NCBI GenBank assembly: GCA_964569555.1
Contig: CAZMTT010000006.1
Coordinates: 1 to 40,860 of the forward strand
Source: G020353235 sp964569555
GTDB taxonomy: Bacteria > Chloroflexota > Dehalococcoidia > Dehalococcoidales > JAUYDJ01
DNA: 40,860 nucleotides
Reading direction: 5' to 3'
A model generated the notes under the pieces. The model worked only from the letters and a program-made list of their open reading frames with translations. It was not told the origin of the DNA and did no database searches. This document shows, in pieces, positions 1-8,525 of this stretch (its first letter is position 1; the number at the start of each line of letters is the position of its first letter). The position numbers and the translations under genes were made by a program.

Positions 1-53
1 GCGCCTCCTTTGCACGGAGGAGGTCAGGGGTTCGAGTCCCCTCAGCTCCACCA
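1..53 (+). tRNA. tRNA-Ala(TGC), 5' end outside the window
   Basis: The window opens inside a tRNA. The anticodon stem CCTCC/GGAGG encloses the loop TTTGCAC, which puts TGC at positions 34-36 and reads GCA (alanine). The T arm AGGGG-TTCGAGT-CCCCT follows, then the 3' acceptor strand CAGCTCC, discriminator A and an encoded CCA. The D arm and 5' acceptor strand lie before base 1, so the isotype rests on the anticodon alone. Confidence 0.88.
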
Positions 54-58
54 TATTT

Positions 59-2770
59 TTATTTCACCATCGCCCGGGCATCAACCACCCAGTAGCCTTC
101 GCCTCTGGGCATCACCTTGACCGGGTTCAGGTCAAGCTCGGCAATCTCGGGGATATCCTCCACCAGTGCCGAGAAGCGGAGCAGCAGGTCTTCCAGAGCC
201 GGGGTGTCGGTGGGGGGCAAGTCCCGGAATCCCTCGAGAAGCTTGGCCATCTTGACCGAGCCAATCAGTGACCTGGCATCCAGATCGGTGAGGGGATGCA
301 GTCTCACTGCGATGTCCTTGAGCAGCTCGGCGTAGATGCCACCGAGCCCGAACATAATGAGCGGTCCGAAGGACGGGTCCTGGGTGACGCCGACGATGAC
401 TTCGGTGCCTTCCCTTATCATCTTCTGCACGATTACCCCGTCCATCTCACCCTCACGGCCAAGCCTGGTAAGCCTGGCTTTAATATTATTAAAAGCCTTT
501 TTTACTTCGTTTTCTGATTCAAGGTCAAGGATAACCCCGCCGACATCGGTCTTGTGCACGATAGTGGGCGAGTTAAGCTTAACCACCACCGGAAAGCCCA
601 TTTTTGAGGCGTGAGCGGCGGCCTCGGCCGGTGTCCGGGCAAGTAAGGTCGGCACCGAGCGTATCCCGTAGCTGTCCAGCAGGCCGAAGATATCATCAGG
701 CGGCAGCCAGAGTGGTCTCCGGGTGTTCTGCGTCATCGCCTTGGCCATTATCTTCCGTGCCCTCTCCCGCTTGATACCGTGAATTTTGGGGATGGTGCCC
801 TTCGGTTGCCGGACTATTTCATGGTAGTGGACGGCTTTAGCCAGTGCCGAGACGGCGTCTTCCGGGAAAAGATAGCTGGGCACCGATTTCCCCGCCGCAC
901 CCAGCTTCCCCGGTATACCTTTCTGTCCCATAAAACAGGCCACCAGTGGCTTGTCCTGCCGCCGGAAGGCGGGGTTGGCCCGCCTGATGGCGTCTGCCAT
1001 CGCCTTGGGGTCGGTAACGATAGGCGGGATGAATATGGTCAGCACGCAGTCACTATCCTGGTCTTTGGCCAGTATTTTCAGCACCCCCTCAAATTCATCA
1101 GCGCCGGCGCCGGCGGTGAGGTCAAGGGGGTTATTCAGCTTAATATCGCGCTTGATAAAGGTTTTAAGCCTCTCTTTTGTCTCCGGGGAGAATTTGGGCA
1201 GCACCAGGCCGTGATGCTCTGAGGCATCGGCGGCAATTATGCCCGGCCCGCCGCCGTTGGTGACGATTACCAGCCTTTTCCCCTTGGGTATGGGCTGGTT
1301 GGAAAGCAGGGTAGCCAGGTTGAAGAGCTCCTCTACTGAGTTCACCCGGATGATGCCGGCCTGGTGGAAAAGGGCGTCGGAGACTATCTCCGGCGTGGCC
1401 AAGGCGCCGGTGTGGGACGATGCCGCCCGTGAGCCCGCCGAGCTGCGGCCACCCTTTACGGCCACAATCGGCTTTTTCGCGGAGACCCGCCGGGCGAGGC
1501 GGCTGAACTTTTTGGGATTACCGAAAGATTCCAGGTAGAGGAGGATAACTTTGGTCGCCTGGTCTTGCTCCCAGTACTGCAGCAGGTCATTGGAGGAGAT
1601 GTCGGCGCGGTTACCGGCACTGACAAAGGTGGAGATACCCATGTTAAGGTTCTGGGCATGTTCCAGAATAACCAGCCCCATTGCCCCGCTCTGGGAGAGC
1701 AGGGCAATGTTACCCCGTGGTGGGTAGATGCGGGAAAAAGTAGCGTTCAGGTTTACCGCAGGGTCGGTATTGATAACCCCCATGCAGTTGGGGCCGACCA
1801 GGCGCATGCCGTGTCCCAGGGCAATAGCTCTCAGTTCTTTTTCCCGGGCGGCGCCTTCAGCTCCCCGCTCTTTAAAGCCGTCAGAAATAACGATTAAAGC
1901 GGGTACCCCCTTGTGCCCGCATTCATCAGCTACTTTGGCTACCAGTGGCGCCGGCACCACAATAACCGCCAGGTCAACCTCACCGGGCACATCAAGGATA
2001 GAAGGGTAGGCTTTGACCGACATTATGGCTCTGGCGTTGGGGTTCACCGGATAAATAACGCCGCTAAACTTGGCCTGGAGCAGAGATTGAAAGATGAGTT
2101 GCCCGATGGTGCCCGCTTTTCGGGAGGCGCCGATGACAGCTACCGAGCGCGGGCGTAGCACGGAGCGAAGCGAAGCCAGTGTTGAGATACGCGCTCGCGC
2201 CGCTTCTTTGCGGCGAACTCTCCTGGTGCGGGCAATGGGAAAGCTGACATGATACACACCTGCCTCAAGCTTGCTGGTAATGTGGAAGCCGTAATTTCGA
2301 AAGACCTTCATCATTGGCTTGTTCTCGGCTAACACGTCGGCTTCGAAGGTATCGATGCCATGTTTACGGGCAGCATTAGCCAGCCGCTCGATCAGTTTGG
2401 TGCCGATGCCTTTTTCCTGATAGGCGTCGGCAATGGACAGGGCTAACTCAGCGGATTGCTTGTTGGGTAATCGGTAATAGCGCCCGACAGCGACAATTTC
2501 GCTTCGTTTGGCTTTAAGCACTTTAGCCACCAGGGCAAAGGTATTTTGGTAGTCAATGGTGCAGAACCGAGCCGCATCCTCTTCGGTCATTTCTTTGGCA
2601 AAATAGTGAAAGCTCAGATATCGGCTGTGGGGGCTGAGCTTATTGATAAAGGCAAGCCAGTCCTTGGTGTCCTCTCTCTTGAGCGGCCTTAGCCGAATCC
2701 TGGAGCCGTCTCTGAGCAGCACTTCAGTTTCATGTTTTTTGGGGTAAGTAGTCACACTTTCAGTTGACAT
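59..2770 (-). CDS. GNAT acetyltransferase / ADP-forming acyl-CoA synthetase fusion
   Basis: This 903-residue protein joins two enzymes. Residues about 20-180 form a GNAT acetyltransferase with the acetyl-CoA loop Q118-x-x-G121-x-G123. Residues from about 205 form an ADP-forming acyl-CoA synthetase: a CoA-binding Rossmann part (AVIGAS near 211), a succinyl-CoA-ligase-like part with the SHTGA phosphohistidine motif at His453, and a C-terminal ATP-grasp domain from about 690. Members of this family interconvert acyl-CoA + ADP + Pi and acid + ATP, and fused forms have also been tied to protein lysine acetylation (family knowledge). The substrate cannot be read from sequence. The GNAT part is N-terminal here, whereas Pat-type fusions often carry it at the C-terminus. 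The upstream ribosome binding site is weak. The stop codon lies 6 bases from the tRNA-Ala end, so the two genes converge. Confidence 0.9.
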   Translation of the reverse strand: MSTESVTTYPKKHETEVLLRDGSRIRLRPLKREDTKDWLAFINKLSPHSRYLSFHYFAKEMTEEDAARFCTIDYQNTFALVAKVLKAKRSEIVAVGRYYRLPNKQSAELALSIADAYQEKGIGTKLIERLANAARKHGIDTFEADVLAENKPMMKVFRNYGFHITSKLEAGVYHVSFPIARTRRVRRKEAARARISTLASLRSVLRPRSVAVIGASRKAGTIGQLIFQSLLQAKFSGVIYPVNPNARAIMSVKAYPSILDVPGEVDLAVIVVPAPLVAKVADECGHKGVPALIVISDGFKERGAEGAAREKELRAIALGHGMRLVGPNCMGVINTDPAVNLNATFSRIYPPRGNIALLSQSGAMGLVILEHAQNLNMGISTFVSAGNRADISSNDLLQYWEQDQATKVILLYLESFGNPKKFSRLARRVSAKKPIVAVKGGRSSAGSRAASSHTGALATPEIVSDALFHQAGIIRVNSVEELFNLATLLSNQPIPKGKRLVIVTNGGGPGIIAADASEHHGLVLPKFSPETKERLKTFIKRDIKLNNPLDLTAGAGADEFEGVLKILAKDQDSDCVLTIFIPPIVTDPKAMADAIRRANPAFRRQDKPLVACFMGQKGIPGKLGAAGKSVPSYLFPEDAVSALAKAVHYHEIVRQPKGTIPKIHGIKRERARKIMAKAMTQNTRRPLWLPPDDIFGLLDSYGIRSVPTLLARTPAEAAAHASKMGFPVVVKLNSPTIVHKTDVGGVILDLESENEVKKAFNNIKARLTRLGREGEMDGVIVQKMIREGTEVIVGVTQDPSFGPLIMFGLGGIYAELLKDIAVRLHPLTDLDARSLIGSVKMAKLLEGFRDLPPTDTPALEDLLLRFSALVEDIPEIAELDLNPVKVMPRGEGYWVVDARAMVK

Positions 2771-2799
2771 CGCTTCAAATCCATCGGCTTATCAAATTC

Positions 2800-2814
2800 A
2801 GGGGCAATGCCCCT
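2800..2814. repeat. Short palindrome upstream of the synthetase gene
   Basis: AGGGGC and GCCCCT are 6-base perfect arms around AAT. The palindrome sits about 30 bases upstream of the minus-strand start at 2770, so it could form a 5' leader hairpin. It could also be one copy of a dispersed GC-rich palindrome; no second copy was noticed in this window. There is no adjacent T-run on either side, so it is not a classic terminator. Confidence 0.35.
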
Positions 2815-2938
2815 ACATAAATACTAACAGGATAGTCTGGGGCTATCAAGCAAGCCAGAGTTTGACATTCCCGATAGACTCTGATTAATATTTTCGGGCA
2901 GCCGGCAAAAACCGGTAGTTCGCTGTTGGAGGTGGGAA

Positions 2939-3178
2939 ATGGCTGAGCCAAAAGTGGCTATCTACTCCACGCCTACCTGTCCCCACTGCAAGAGAGCCAA
3001 GGAGTACCTTACCGGGAAGGGGATTGCCTACGTTGACCACAATGTGGCTGAAGACAGGGAAAAAGCCCAGGAGATGATACAGAAGTCGGGGCAGATGGGC
3101 GTGCCGGTTATCGTCATCGGTGATGAGATTGTGGTCGGCTTCAATCAGCCGGTGCTGGATAAGCTGTTATCCCGGTAA
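2939..3178 (+). CDS. Glutaredoxin-like (NrdH/Grx family) protein
   Basis: This 79-residue single-domain thioredoxin-fold protein has the dithiol active site CPHC near residues 14-17, the cis-proline segment MGVPVIVI, and the C-terminal GF motif typical of glutaredoxin/NrdH-like proteins. It probably reduces disulfides or delivers electrons to a small partner in the cytoplasm. The start is well supported by GGAGGTGGG just upstream. It stands alone on the plus strand, convergent with the YHS/copA pair. Whether glutathione or a thioredoxin-reductase-like enzyme reduces it cannot be told from the sequence. Confidence 0.85.
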   Translation: MAEPKVAIYSTPTCPHCKRAKEYLTGKGIAYVDHNVAEDREKAQEMIQKSGQMGVPVIVIGDEIVVGFNQPVLDKLLSR

Positions 3179-3193
3179 CCCCACCGGATTAAG

Positions 3194-3376
3194 TCAGGCA
3201 AAGTCCGCGCTGCCGCCTTCGCTTTCCCCTCCCCGGCGCAGGTATTTTTCCGGGTTCTGGTCAAAGGCTTGCTTACAGCCCCGGGAACAGAAGTAGTACT
3301 TCTTGCCATCATATTCCGAGGTCGCGGCTGCCTTCTTCTCGTCTACTTCCATCTTACAAACCGGGTCAATTGCCAT
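3194..3376 (-). CDS. YHS-domain metal-binding protein
   Basis: This 60-residue protein is almost entirely a YHS domain: DPVCKMEV at the start, then YYFCSRGCKQAF and a terminal PEKYL. The cysteines C7, C30 and C34 are the likely metal ligands. Such domains are commonly found inside or next to heavy-metal ATPases. The gene lies 20 bases downstream of copA on the same strand with its own AGGAGG ribosome binding site, so the two are likely one operon and the protein probably binds or passes copper. The direct ligand metal is inferred from context. Confidence 0.85.
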   Translation of the reverse strand: MAIDPVCKMEVDEKKAAATSEYDGKKYYFCSRGCKQAFDQNPEKYLRRGGESEGGSADFA

Positions 3377-3396
3377 GATGACACCTCCTTTATTTA

Positions 3397-5877
3397 TTAT
3401 TTAGCTGGGCTAAAGCTGCGGAGACGGAGTGAGTTGAACACCACCGTCAGGGAGCTCACTGCCATCGCCGCGGCCGCCAGAATCGGGTTCAAGAAGCCAT
3501 ATTTACCCAGCACGAAGCTGAGTCCGGCGGGAACACCGCTTTGCCCGAAGGCAAGGTAAAGCACCCCGGCCGCCACCGGGATGAGAGCCGTATTATAGGC
3601 GAAAGCCCAGAATAAATTCTGTTTTATCGTTCTCATGGTGCGCTTGCTCAGCGATACCGCGGTGGCGATGGCGGTCAAATCACCGCTAATCAGGGTAATA
3701 TCACCGGTCTCCATGGCGACATCGGTGCCGGTGCCGATGGCAATGCCGATATCCGCCTGGGCTAGCGCCGGGGCATCATTTATGCCATCCCCCACCATGG
3801 CGACGACTTTGCCTTTACCCTGAAGCTTCTTGACCTCCTGAGCCTTGTGTTCGGGCAGTACCTCGGCCAGGACACGGTCAATGCCTGCCTCCCGGGCAAT
3901 CGCCTCGGCGGTGCGCCGGTTGTCGCCGGTGAGCATGCCCACTTCGATGCCCATTCGGTGCAATGCGTTGAGGGCTTCTCTGGCGTTGGCTTTGAGGGTA
4001 TCGGCCAGGGCGATGATGCCCACCACTTGGCGGTCCCAGCCGAGGAACATCACCGTCTTGCCCTCGTCCCGCAGGCGCTCGGCTTCTTTGGCCATGCCAT
4101 TAAGGGCAAGCCCTTTACTCTCCATTAATCTCAGGTTGCCCAGAACAAGCGGCTTCTTTTTGACCGAAGCCTCGATACCGTGTCCCGGGATGGCATTAAA
4201 ACCAGAGACGGGATAAAGCTTTAGCTTCTTCGCTGAGGCTGCCCTGACGATGGCTTCCCCCAGCGGGTGCTCCGAGCCTCGTTCTGCCGAGGCAGCCAGT
4301 TTAAGCACCTCTTCCTGAGATATTGACGTTGCGGCGACAATATCGGTCACCTCCGGCTCGCCCTGGGTCAGCGTGCCGGTCTTGTCCAGCAGCACGGTAT
4401 TTATCTGGTGAGACCGCTCCAGTGCCTCGGCATCGCGGATGAGAATGCCATATTCGGCACCCTTGCCGGTGCCGACCATAATTGCGGTGGGCGTGGCCAG
4501 CCCCAGGGCGCAGGGGCAGGCGATGATAAGCACGGCAATAAAATTGAGCAGGGCGAAGGTGAGGCTAGGGGCAGGCCCCACCAGGTACCAGATAATAAAA
4601 GTAACCGTGGCAATACCAATCACGGTGGGCACAAAGTAGCTGGCGATAATATCCGCCAGGCGCTGGATGGGCGCCTTGCTCCCCTGGGCTTCTTCCACCA
4701 GCCGGATAATCCGCGCCAGTGTGGTATCTTTGCCCACTTTGGTGGCCTCAAAGCGGAAGCTGCCGGTCTTATTGATGGTGGCGCCGATAACCTCGTCACC
4801 GGTCTTTTTCTCCACCGGGATGCTCTCCCCGGTAATCATTGATTCATCAATGGTGGAGTGCCCGCGGCGGACTACGCCGTCCACCGGCACCCGCTCGCCC
4901 GGCCTGACCAGAATAAGGTCACCGACCTGGACATCCTCAATCGGGATTTCGGCTTCTTCGCCGTTGCGGATGACCAGAGCCGTCCTGGGCTGCATGCCGA
5001 TGAGCTTCTTGATTGCCTCTGAGGTCTGTCCCTTGGCTCTGGCCTCAAAGAAGCGGCCGAGCAGAATGAGGGTGATAATCATGGCTGAGGTATCAAAGTA
5101 AAGATGGGCTTCCAGCCCACCGGCGGTAAAAAGCCGGGGGAATAGAACGGCAATCATGCTGTAGAGGTAGGCGGCTGAGGTGCCGACGGCAATCAGGGTA
5201 TTCATGTCGGCGGTGCGGTGTTTGAGGGCGCCCCAGGCGCCCCGGTAGAAGCGCCAGCCCGCCCAGAACTGCACCGGCGTGGCCAGTGCCCAGAGCAGGT
5301 AGGGCTTCCCGCTGAAAGAGGGGACAAACATGGAAAGGGCAAAAATCGGTACCGCCAGAGCCGCGGCCAGAACCAGCCTTCTTCTCAAGCGTCCCGTCTC
5401 GCGCCGGGTAGCGGTAGCCACGTCTTCCAGTGTCTCCGCCTCGGCGCCAAGCTCATAGCCGGCTTCTCTCACCGCCCGCCTCAGCTCGGCAATATCAGTC
5501 CCCTCAAGATACTCGACGGTGGCTTTCTCGGAAGCCAGATTGACATCGGCTGAAATTACCCCGGGGGCGCTCTTTAGTGCCTCTTCCACGCGGGCGACAC
5601 ATGAGGCGCAGGTCATCCCGCCCACCGGGAAGATGGATTTCCTGGTCGCCGTTGCGTAGCCCAGCTCGGCGATGGTGCGCTTGATTTTGGCCAGGCTTAC
5701 CATACGGGGGTCATACTCTACCGCCGCCTTTTCCGAGGCAAAGCTGACCTTGGCCTGGTCGACGCCCAGCGTATCCGCCAGCCCCTTCTCAATGGTGGCG
5801 GCACAGGTGGTGCAGGTCATACCGGTGATGTGGATATGGGCCTTCTCTGATTTCCGGGAGCTTGATTTCTGAGCCAT
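3397..5877 (-). CDS. copA: Cu(+)-exporting P1B-type ATPase
   Basis: This 826-residue ATPase pumps monovalent copper out of the cytoplasm. Two N-terminal heavy-metal-associated domains carry CxxC at Cys22/Cys25 and Cys90/Cys93. Membrane helices follow, with the CPC ion site at 454-456, the phosphorylated aspartate in DKTGT at 498, an SEHPLGEA HP-loop motif, and the GDGINDAPAL hinge. The YN and MAxSS motifs in the last helices match the copper(I) subgroup of P1B ATPases. The start has GGAGGGG four bases upstream. The length is normal and there is no break. The YHS gene follows it in the same transcription unit. Two direct repeats in front of the gene may be regulatory. Confidence 0.95.
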   Translation of the reverse strand: MAQKSSSRKSEKAHIHITGMTCTTCAATIEKGLADTLGVDQAKVSFASEKAAVEYDPRMVSLAKIKRTIAELGYATATRKSIFPVGGMTCASCVARVEEALKSAPGVISADVNLASEKATVEYLEGTDIAELRRAVREAGYELGAEAETLEDVATATRRETGRLRRRLVLAAALAVPIFALSMFVPSFSGKPYLLWALATPVQFWAGWRFYRGAWGALKHRTADMNTLIAVGTSAAYLYSMIAVLFPRLFTAGGLEAHLYFDTSAMIITLILLGRFFEARAKGQTSEAIKKLIGMQPRTALVIRNGEEAEIPIEDVQVGDLILVRPGERVPVDGVVRRGHSTIDESMITGESIPVEKKTGDEVIGATINKTGSFRFEATKVGKDTTLARIIRLVEEAQGSKAPIQRLADIIASYFVPTVIGIATVTFIIWYLVGPAPSLTFALLNFIAVLIIACPCALGLATPTAIMVGTGKGAEYGILIRDAEALERSHQINTVLLDKTGTLTQGEPEVTDIVAATSISQEEVLKLAASAERGSEHPLGEAIVRAASAKKLKLYPVSGFNAIPGHGIEASVKKKPLVLGNLRLMESKGLALNGMAKEAERLRDEGKTVMFLGWDRQVVGIIALADTLKANAREALNALHRMGIEVGMLTGDNRRTAEAIAREAGIDRVLAEVLPEHKAQEVKKLQGKGKVVAMVGDGINDAPALAQADIGIAIGTGTDVAMETGDITLISGDLTAIATAVSLSKRTMRTIKQNLFWAFAYNTALIPVAAGVLYLAFGQSGVPAGLSFVLGKYGFLNPILAAAAMAVSSLTVVFNSLRLRSFSPAK

Positions 5878-5889
5878 TTCCCCTCCAGC

Positions 5890-5935
5890 TATGACCTATT
5901 TTAAATAATCAGTTTTCAATACTCATATGACCTAT
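5890..5935. promoter_or_regulatory. Direct repeats upstream of copA, possible operator
   Basis: TATGACCTAT occurs twice, at 5890-5899 and 5926-5935, exactly 36 bases apart, in the AT-rich gap between copA and selD. The second copy is embedded in the partly symmetric ATATGACCTATAT. The spacing puts both copies on roughly the same helix face. The position just upstream of copA suggests a repressor or activator site. It does not resemble the CopY box or the usual CsoR site that I know, so the regulator is unassigned. Confidence 0.35.
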
Positions 5936-5976
5936 ATCACAGTCCGGGTAATTACGGGAGAGGGTTGGGGGTAAGC

Positions 5977-7026
5977 TTACTTCAGGGTAATCTTGCCTTT
6001 GGGCTCAGTGACTGCTTCACCGATGATGGCGGCGTCAGTCACGCCGGCCTGGTGCAGCCGGCGCAGCATTAGCTCGGCTCTGGCCGGATCCAGGGAGATG
6101 AGCAGACCCCCCGAGGTCTGGGCATCAAACAGAATGTCGCCCATATATTGCGGCATGTCTCTGGGGAATTTTACTTTACATGAGTAGTAGTCCTGGTTGC
6201 GGAAGAGCCCGGCGGGGCATAGCCCCTGCTGGGCGAACTCGATTACCTCGGTAAAATAGGGGATTGAGTCCAGATTGAATTCCAGGCCTACCTGGCTGGC
6301 CTTGGCCAACTGCGCCGAGTGGCCTAGAAAGCCGAAGCCGGTGATATCGGTACAGGCATGAACCCCTATTTCGGACATCAGTTCGGCGGCTTTTTTATTC
6401 AGGGTGGCCATATAATTAGTTACCTTCTGGGCAAGCTCATCAGTCACCATGCCCGCTTTCAGGGCGGTATTGATAATGCCGGTGCCCAGCGGTTTGGTAA
6501 GCAGTAGCTTATCTCCGGCTACGGCGCCGGCGTTGGTGATTAATCTGTCGGGGTGGACGGTGCCGGTAACGGACAGACCGTATTTCAGCTCGGTGTCGTC
6601 AATGCTGTGGCCGCCAAGCAGAATTACCCCCGCCTCGTTCATTTTGGCGATGCCGCCCCTCAGGATGCTCTCCAGAACAGAGATGTCCATCGAGTTTATC
6701 GGGAAGCAGACCAGGTTCAGGGCAGTCAGCGGCTTACCGCCCATAGCGTAGACATCGCTCAGGGCGTTGGCGACGGCAATCTGCCCGAAGGCGTAGGGGT
6801 CGTCAACTATGGGCGTGAAGAAGTCGACGGTCTGGATAATCGCTAGGTCGTCCGATAGCTTGTAGACACCGGCGTCGTCCAGGTTCTCCATGCCTCGAAT
6901 TACCTTCGGGTCGGAGATTAGGGGCAGTCCGCCCAGAGCACCAAAGAGGTCACCCGGACCTATCTTGGAAGCTCAACCGGCGCCACGGACACTTTCGGTT
7001 AAACGTGGGTCTTTCTTTCTTTCCAT
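5977..7026 (-). CDS. selD: Selenide, water dikinase, selenocysteine-containing
   Basis: SelD makes selenophosphate from selenide and ATP, the selenium donor for tRNA-Sec. The reading frame appears to begin at 6891, but an in-frame TGA at 6973-6975 is selenocysteine. Starting at ATG 7024-7026, which has GAGGAG upstream, gives 349 residues, a normal SelD length, with Sec18 in GAG-U-ASKIGP. This aligns with the catalytic GAGCGCK motif of the E. coli enzyme; the invariant lysine follows as Lys21, and the second cysteine is serine. Downstream are ATP-binding DVYAMGGKP and the HACTDITGFG motif. A short hairpin lies 11 bases after the TGA. The gene is divergent from selA-selB. The enzyme therefore needs its own product to be made. 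Confidence 0.94.
6947..6961 (-). promoter_or_regulatory. Candidate SECIS hairpin of selD
   Basis: In the selD mRNA, AGGTC and GACCT pair around the loop CGGGT, beginning 11 bases after the recoded TGA. The place, the short stem and a guanine-containing loop fit a bacterial SECIS bound by SelB. The real element is usually longer and includes lower-stem pairing closer to the UGA, which I have not folded. Confidence 0.45.
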
Positions 7027-7101
7027 CTGACTCCTCGATTGGTAAATCAGCCTGGTCTTGTCTGCTATTTTAGCATTGACCAGATAATTAAAGCAAAAAC
7101 T

Positions 7102-7129
7102 TTGAAATTGAGGCTGGATATAGTAGAAT
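7102..7129 (+). promoter_or_regulatory. Candidate selA-selB promoter
   Basis: TTGAAA (7102-7107) and TAGAAT (7124-7129) are separated by 16 bases. Transcription would start close to 7136, virtually at the selA ATG at 7137, and no ribosome binding site is visible before that ATG. The message could therefore be leaderless. This is pattern-based only. Confidence 0.4.
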
Positions 7130-7136
7130 ACGGGCG

Positions 7137-8516
7137 ATGAGTAGCGAGTTTCGTCATCTGCCCAGTGTGGACCGGTTGCTTTCTGACCGGCGGATTAAAC
7201 GGCTCAGCCAGACCTACTCGCATACCCTGCTGGTGGACCTGGTCAGAAAGCAACTTGAAGATGCCCGTCAGGCTATCTCAACCGGCAGTCCCTGTCCCGC
7301 TCTTGATGAAATAGTGGCCGCAGTTTCGGCGCAGCTCAATTTTCTGGAGAGTCCCAGCCTGCATCCGGTGGTCAACGCCACCGGGGTAATACTGCACACC
7401 AATCTCGGCCGGGCTCTGCTGAGCCAGGAAGCGATATCCGCCATGGACGCCGTTGCCTCCGGCTACTGCAATCTGGAGTATGACCTGGACAGCGGCCGGC
7501 GGGGTTCCCGCCAGGTCCACGTCGAGCCGATTCTGTGCCAGCTGAGCGGCGCCGAGGCTGCACTGGTGGTGAACAATAATGCCGCCGGCGTTCTTTTAGC
7601 CCTGACCGCACTGGCCAGAAGGAAAGAGGTCATCGTCTCGCGGGGTCAGGCGGTGGAAATCGGGGGCAGCTTCCGTATTCCGGATGTAATGCGCCAGAGC
7701 GGGGCGAAGCTGATTGAAGTCGGCACCACCAATTGTACCTACATTGCTGATTACGAACAGGCGTTGAGCCCGCGCACCGCCGCCCTGATGCGGGTTCATG
7801 CCAGCAACTTCCGCCAGGTCGGGTTTATTCACCAGGTAAGCCTGGAGGAGCTGATAGACCTGGGCAAACGCAGCGACGTTCCCGTTTTTGACGACCTGGG
7901 CAGCGGCTGCTTCCTGGACACGGTTGCTTTCGGGCTTGAGGCGGAGCCGATGGTCCCGCAGAGCGTCAGCGCCGGTGCCGCGCTTGCCCTCTTTTCCGGA
8001 GATAAGCTGGTCGGTGGTCCTCAGGCCGGGATTATCATCGGCCGCCAAGAGTATGTGGCTAAATTGCGGAGACACCCGCTGGCGCGGGCGGTGCGCATTG
8101 ACAAGATAAGATTAGCCGGTATGGTGGCTACCCTGATTCACTACCTGAAGGGTGAGGCGCTGACCAAAATCCCGGTATGGCGGATGGTTTCAGCCCCCAT
8201 AACCGAAATTGACCGGCGCGCCCATCTCTGGGCACAGGCTCTGGGTAGTTTGGCACAGGTAATAGATGGAGAAACGATGATTGGCGGTGGCAGCCTGCCC
8301 GGCGGCACGTTGCCGACCAGACTGGTCGCCATTGGCGGCCAAAGCAAGAGCCCGGGTCGGGCGCAGGGTTTAGCCCAGAAGCTGCGTTTGCAGAAGGTGC
8401 CCGTCATCGGGCGCATCAATGAGGATATTTTGCTCCTTGACCCCCGCACCGTGCTTCCGGAGGAAGATAAAATTGTGCTGGGGGCGCTTCGGGATTTAGC
8501 CGCTGGATTGAAGTAA
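7137..8516 (+). CDS. selA: L-seryl-tRNA(Sec) selenium transferase
   Basis: SelA is a PLP enzyme that converts Ser-tRNA(Sec) to Sec-tRNA(Sec) using selenophosphate. The 459-residue length is typical. The N-terminal tRNA-binding part has LPSVDRLL. The core has the NATGVILHTNLGRA segment, VNNNAAG, and the SGDKLVGGPQAG loop whose Lys290 should form the Schiff base. selB starts 9 bases after its stop, so the two form an operon. selD is divergent, 110 bases away. The ATG lacks a clear ribosome binding site; an internal start is unlikely because the conserved N-terminal motif begins at residue 6. Confidence 0.95.
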   Translation: MSSEFRHLPSVDRLLSDRRIKRLSQTYSHTLLVDLVRKQLEDARQAISTGSPCPALDEIVAAVSAQLNFLESPSLHPVVNATGVILHTNLGRALLSQEAISAMDAVASGYCNLEYDLDSGRRGSRQVHVEPILCQLSGAEAALVVNNNAAGVLLALTALARRKEVIVSRGQAVEIGGSFRIPDVMRQSGAKLIEVGTTNCTYIADYEQALSPRTAALMRVHASNFRQVGFIHQVSLEELIDLGKRSDVPVFDDLGSGCFLDTVAFGLEAEPMVPQSVSAGAALALFSGDKLVGGPQAGIIIGRQEYVAKLRRHPLARAVRIDKIRLAGMVATLIHYLKGEALTKIPVWRMVSAPITEIDRRAHLWAQALGSLAQVIDGETMIGGGSLPGGTLPTRLVAIGGQSKSPGRAQGLAQKLRLQKVPVIGRINEDILLLDPRTVLPEEDKIVLGALRDLAAGLK

Positions 8517-8525
8517 GGCAGGGCT

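Noticed and set aside
5977..6891. A short SelD of 304 residues starting at 6891
   Set aside because: It would lack the catalytic N-terminus; readthrough of the TGA from 7026 restores it with a better ribosome binding site.
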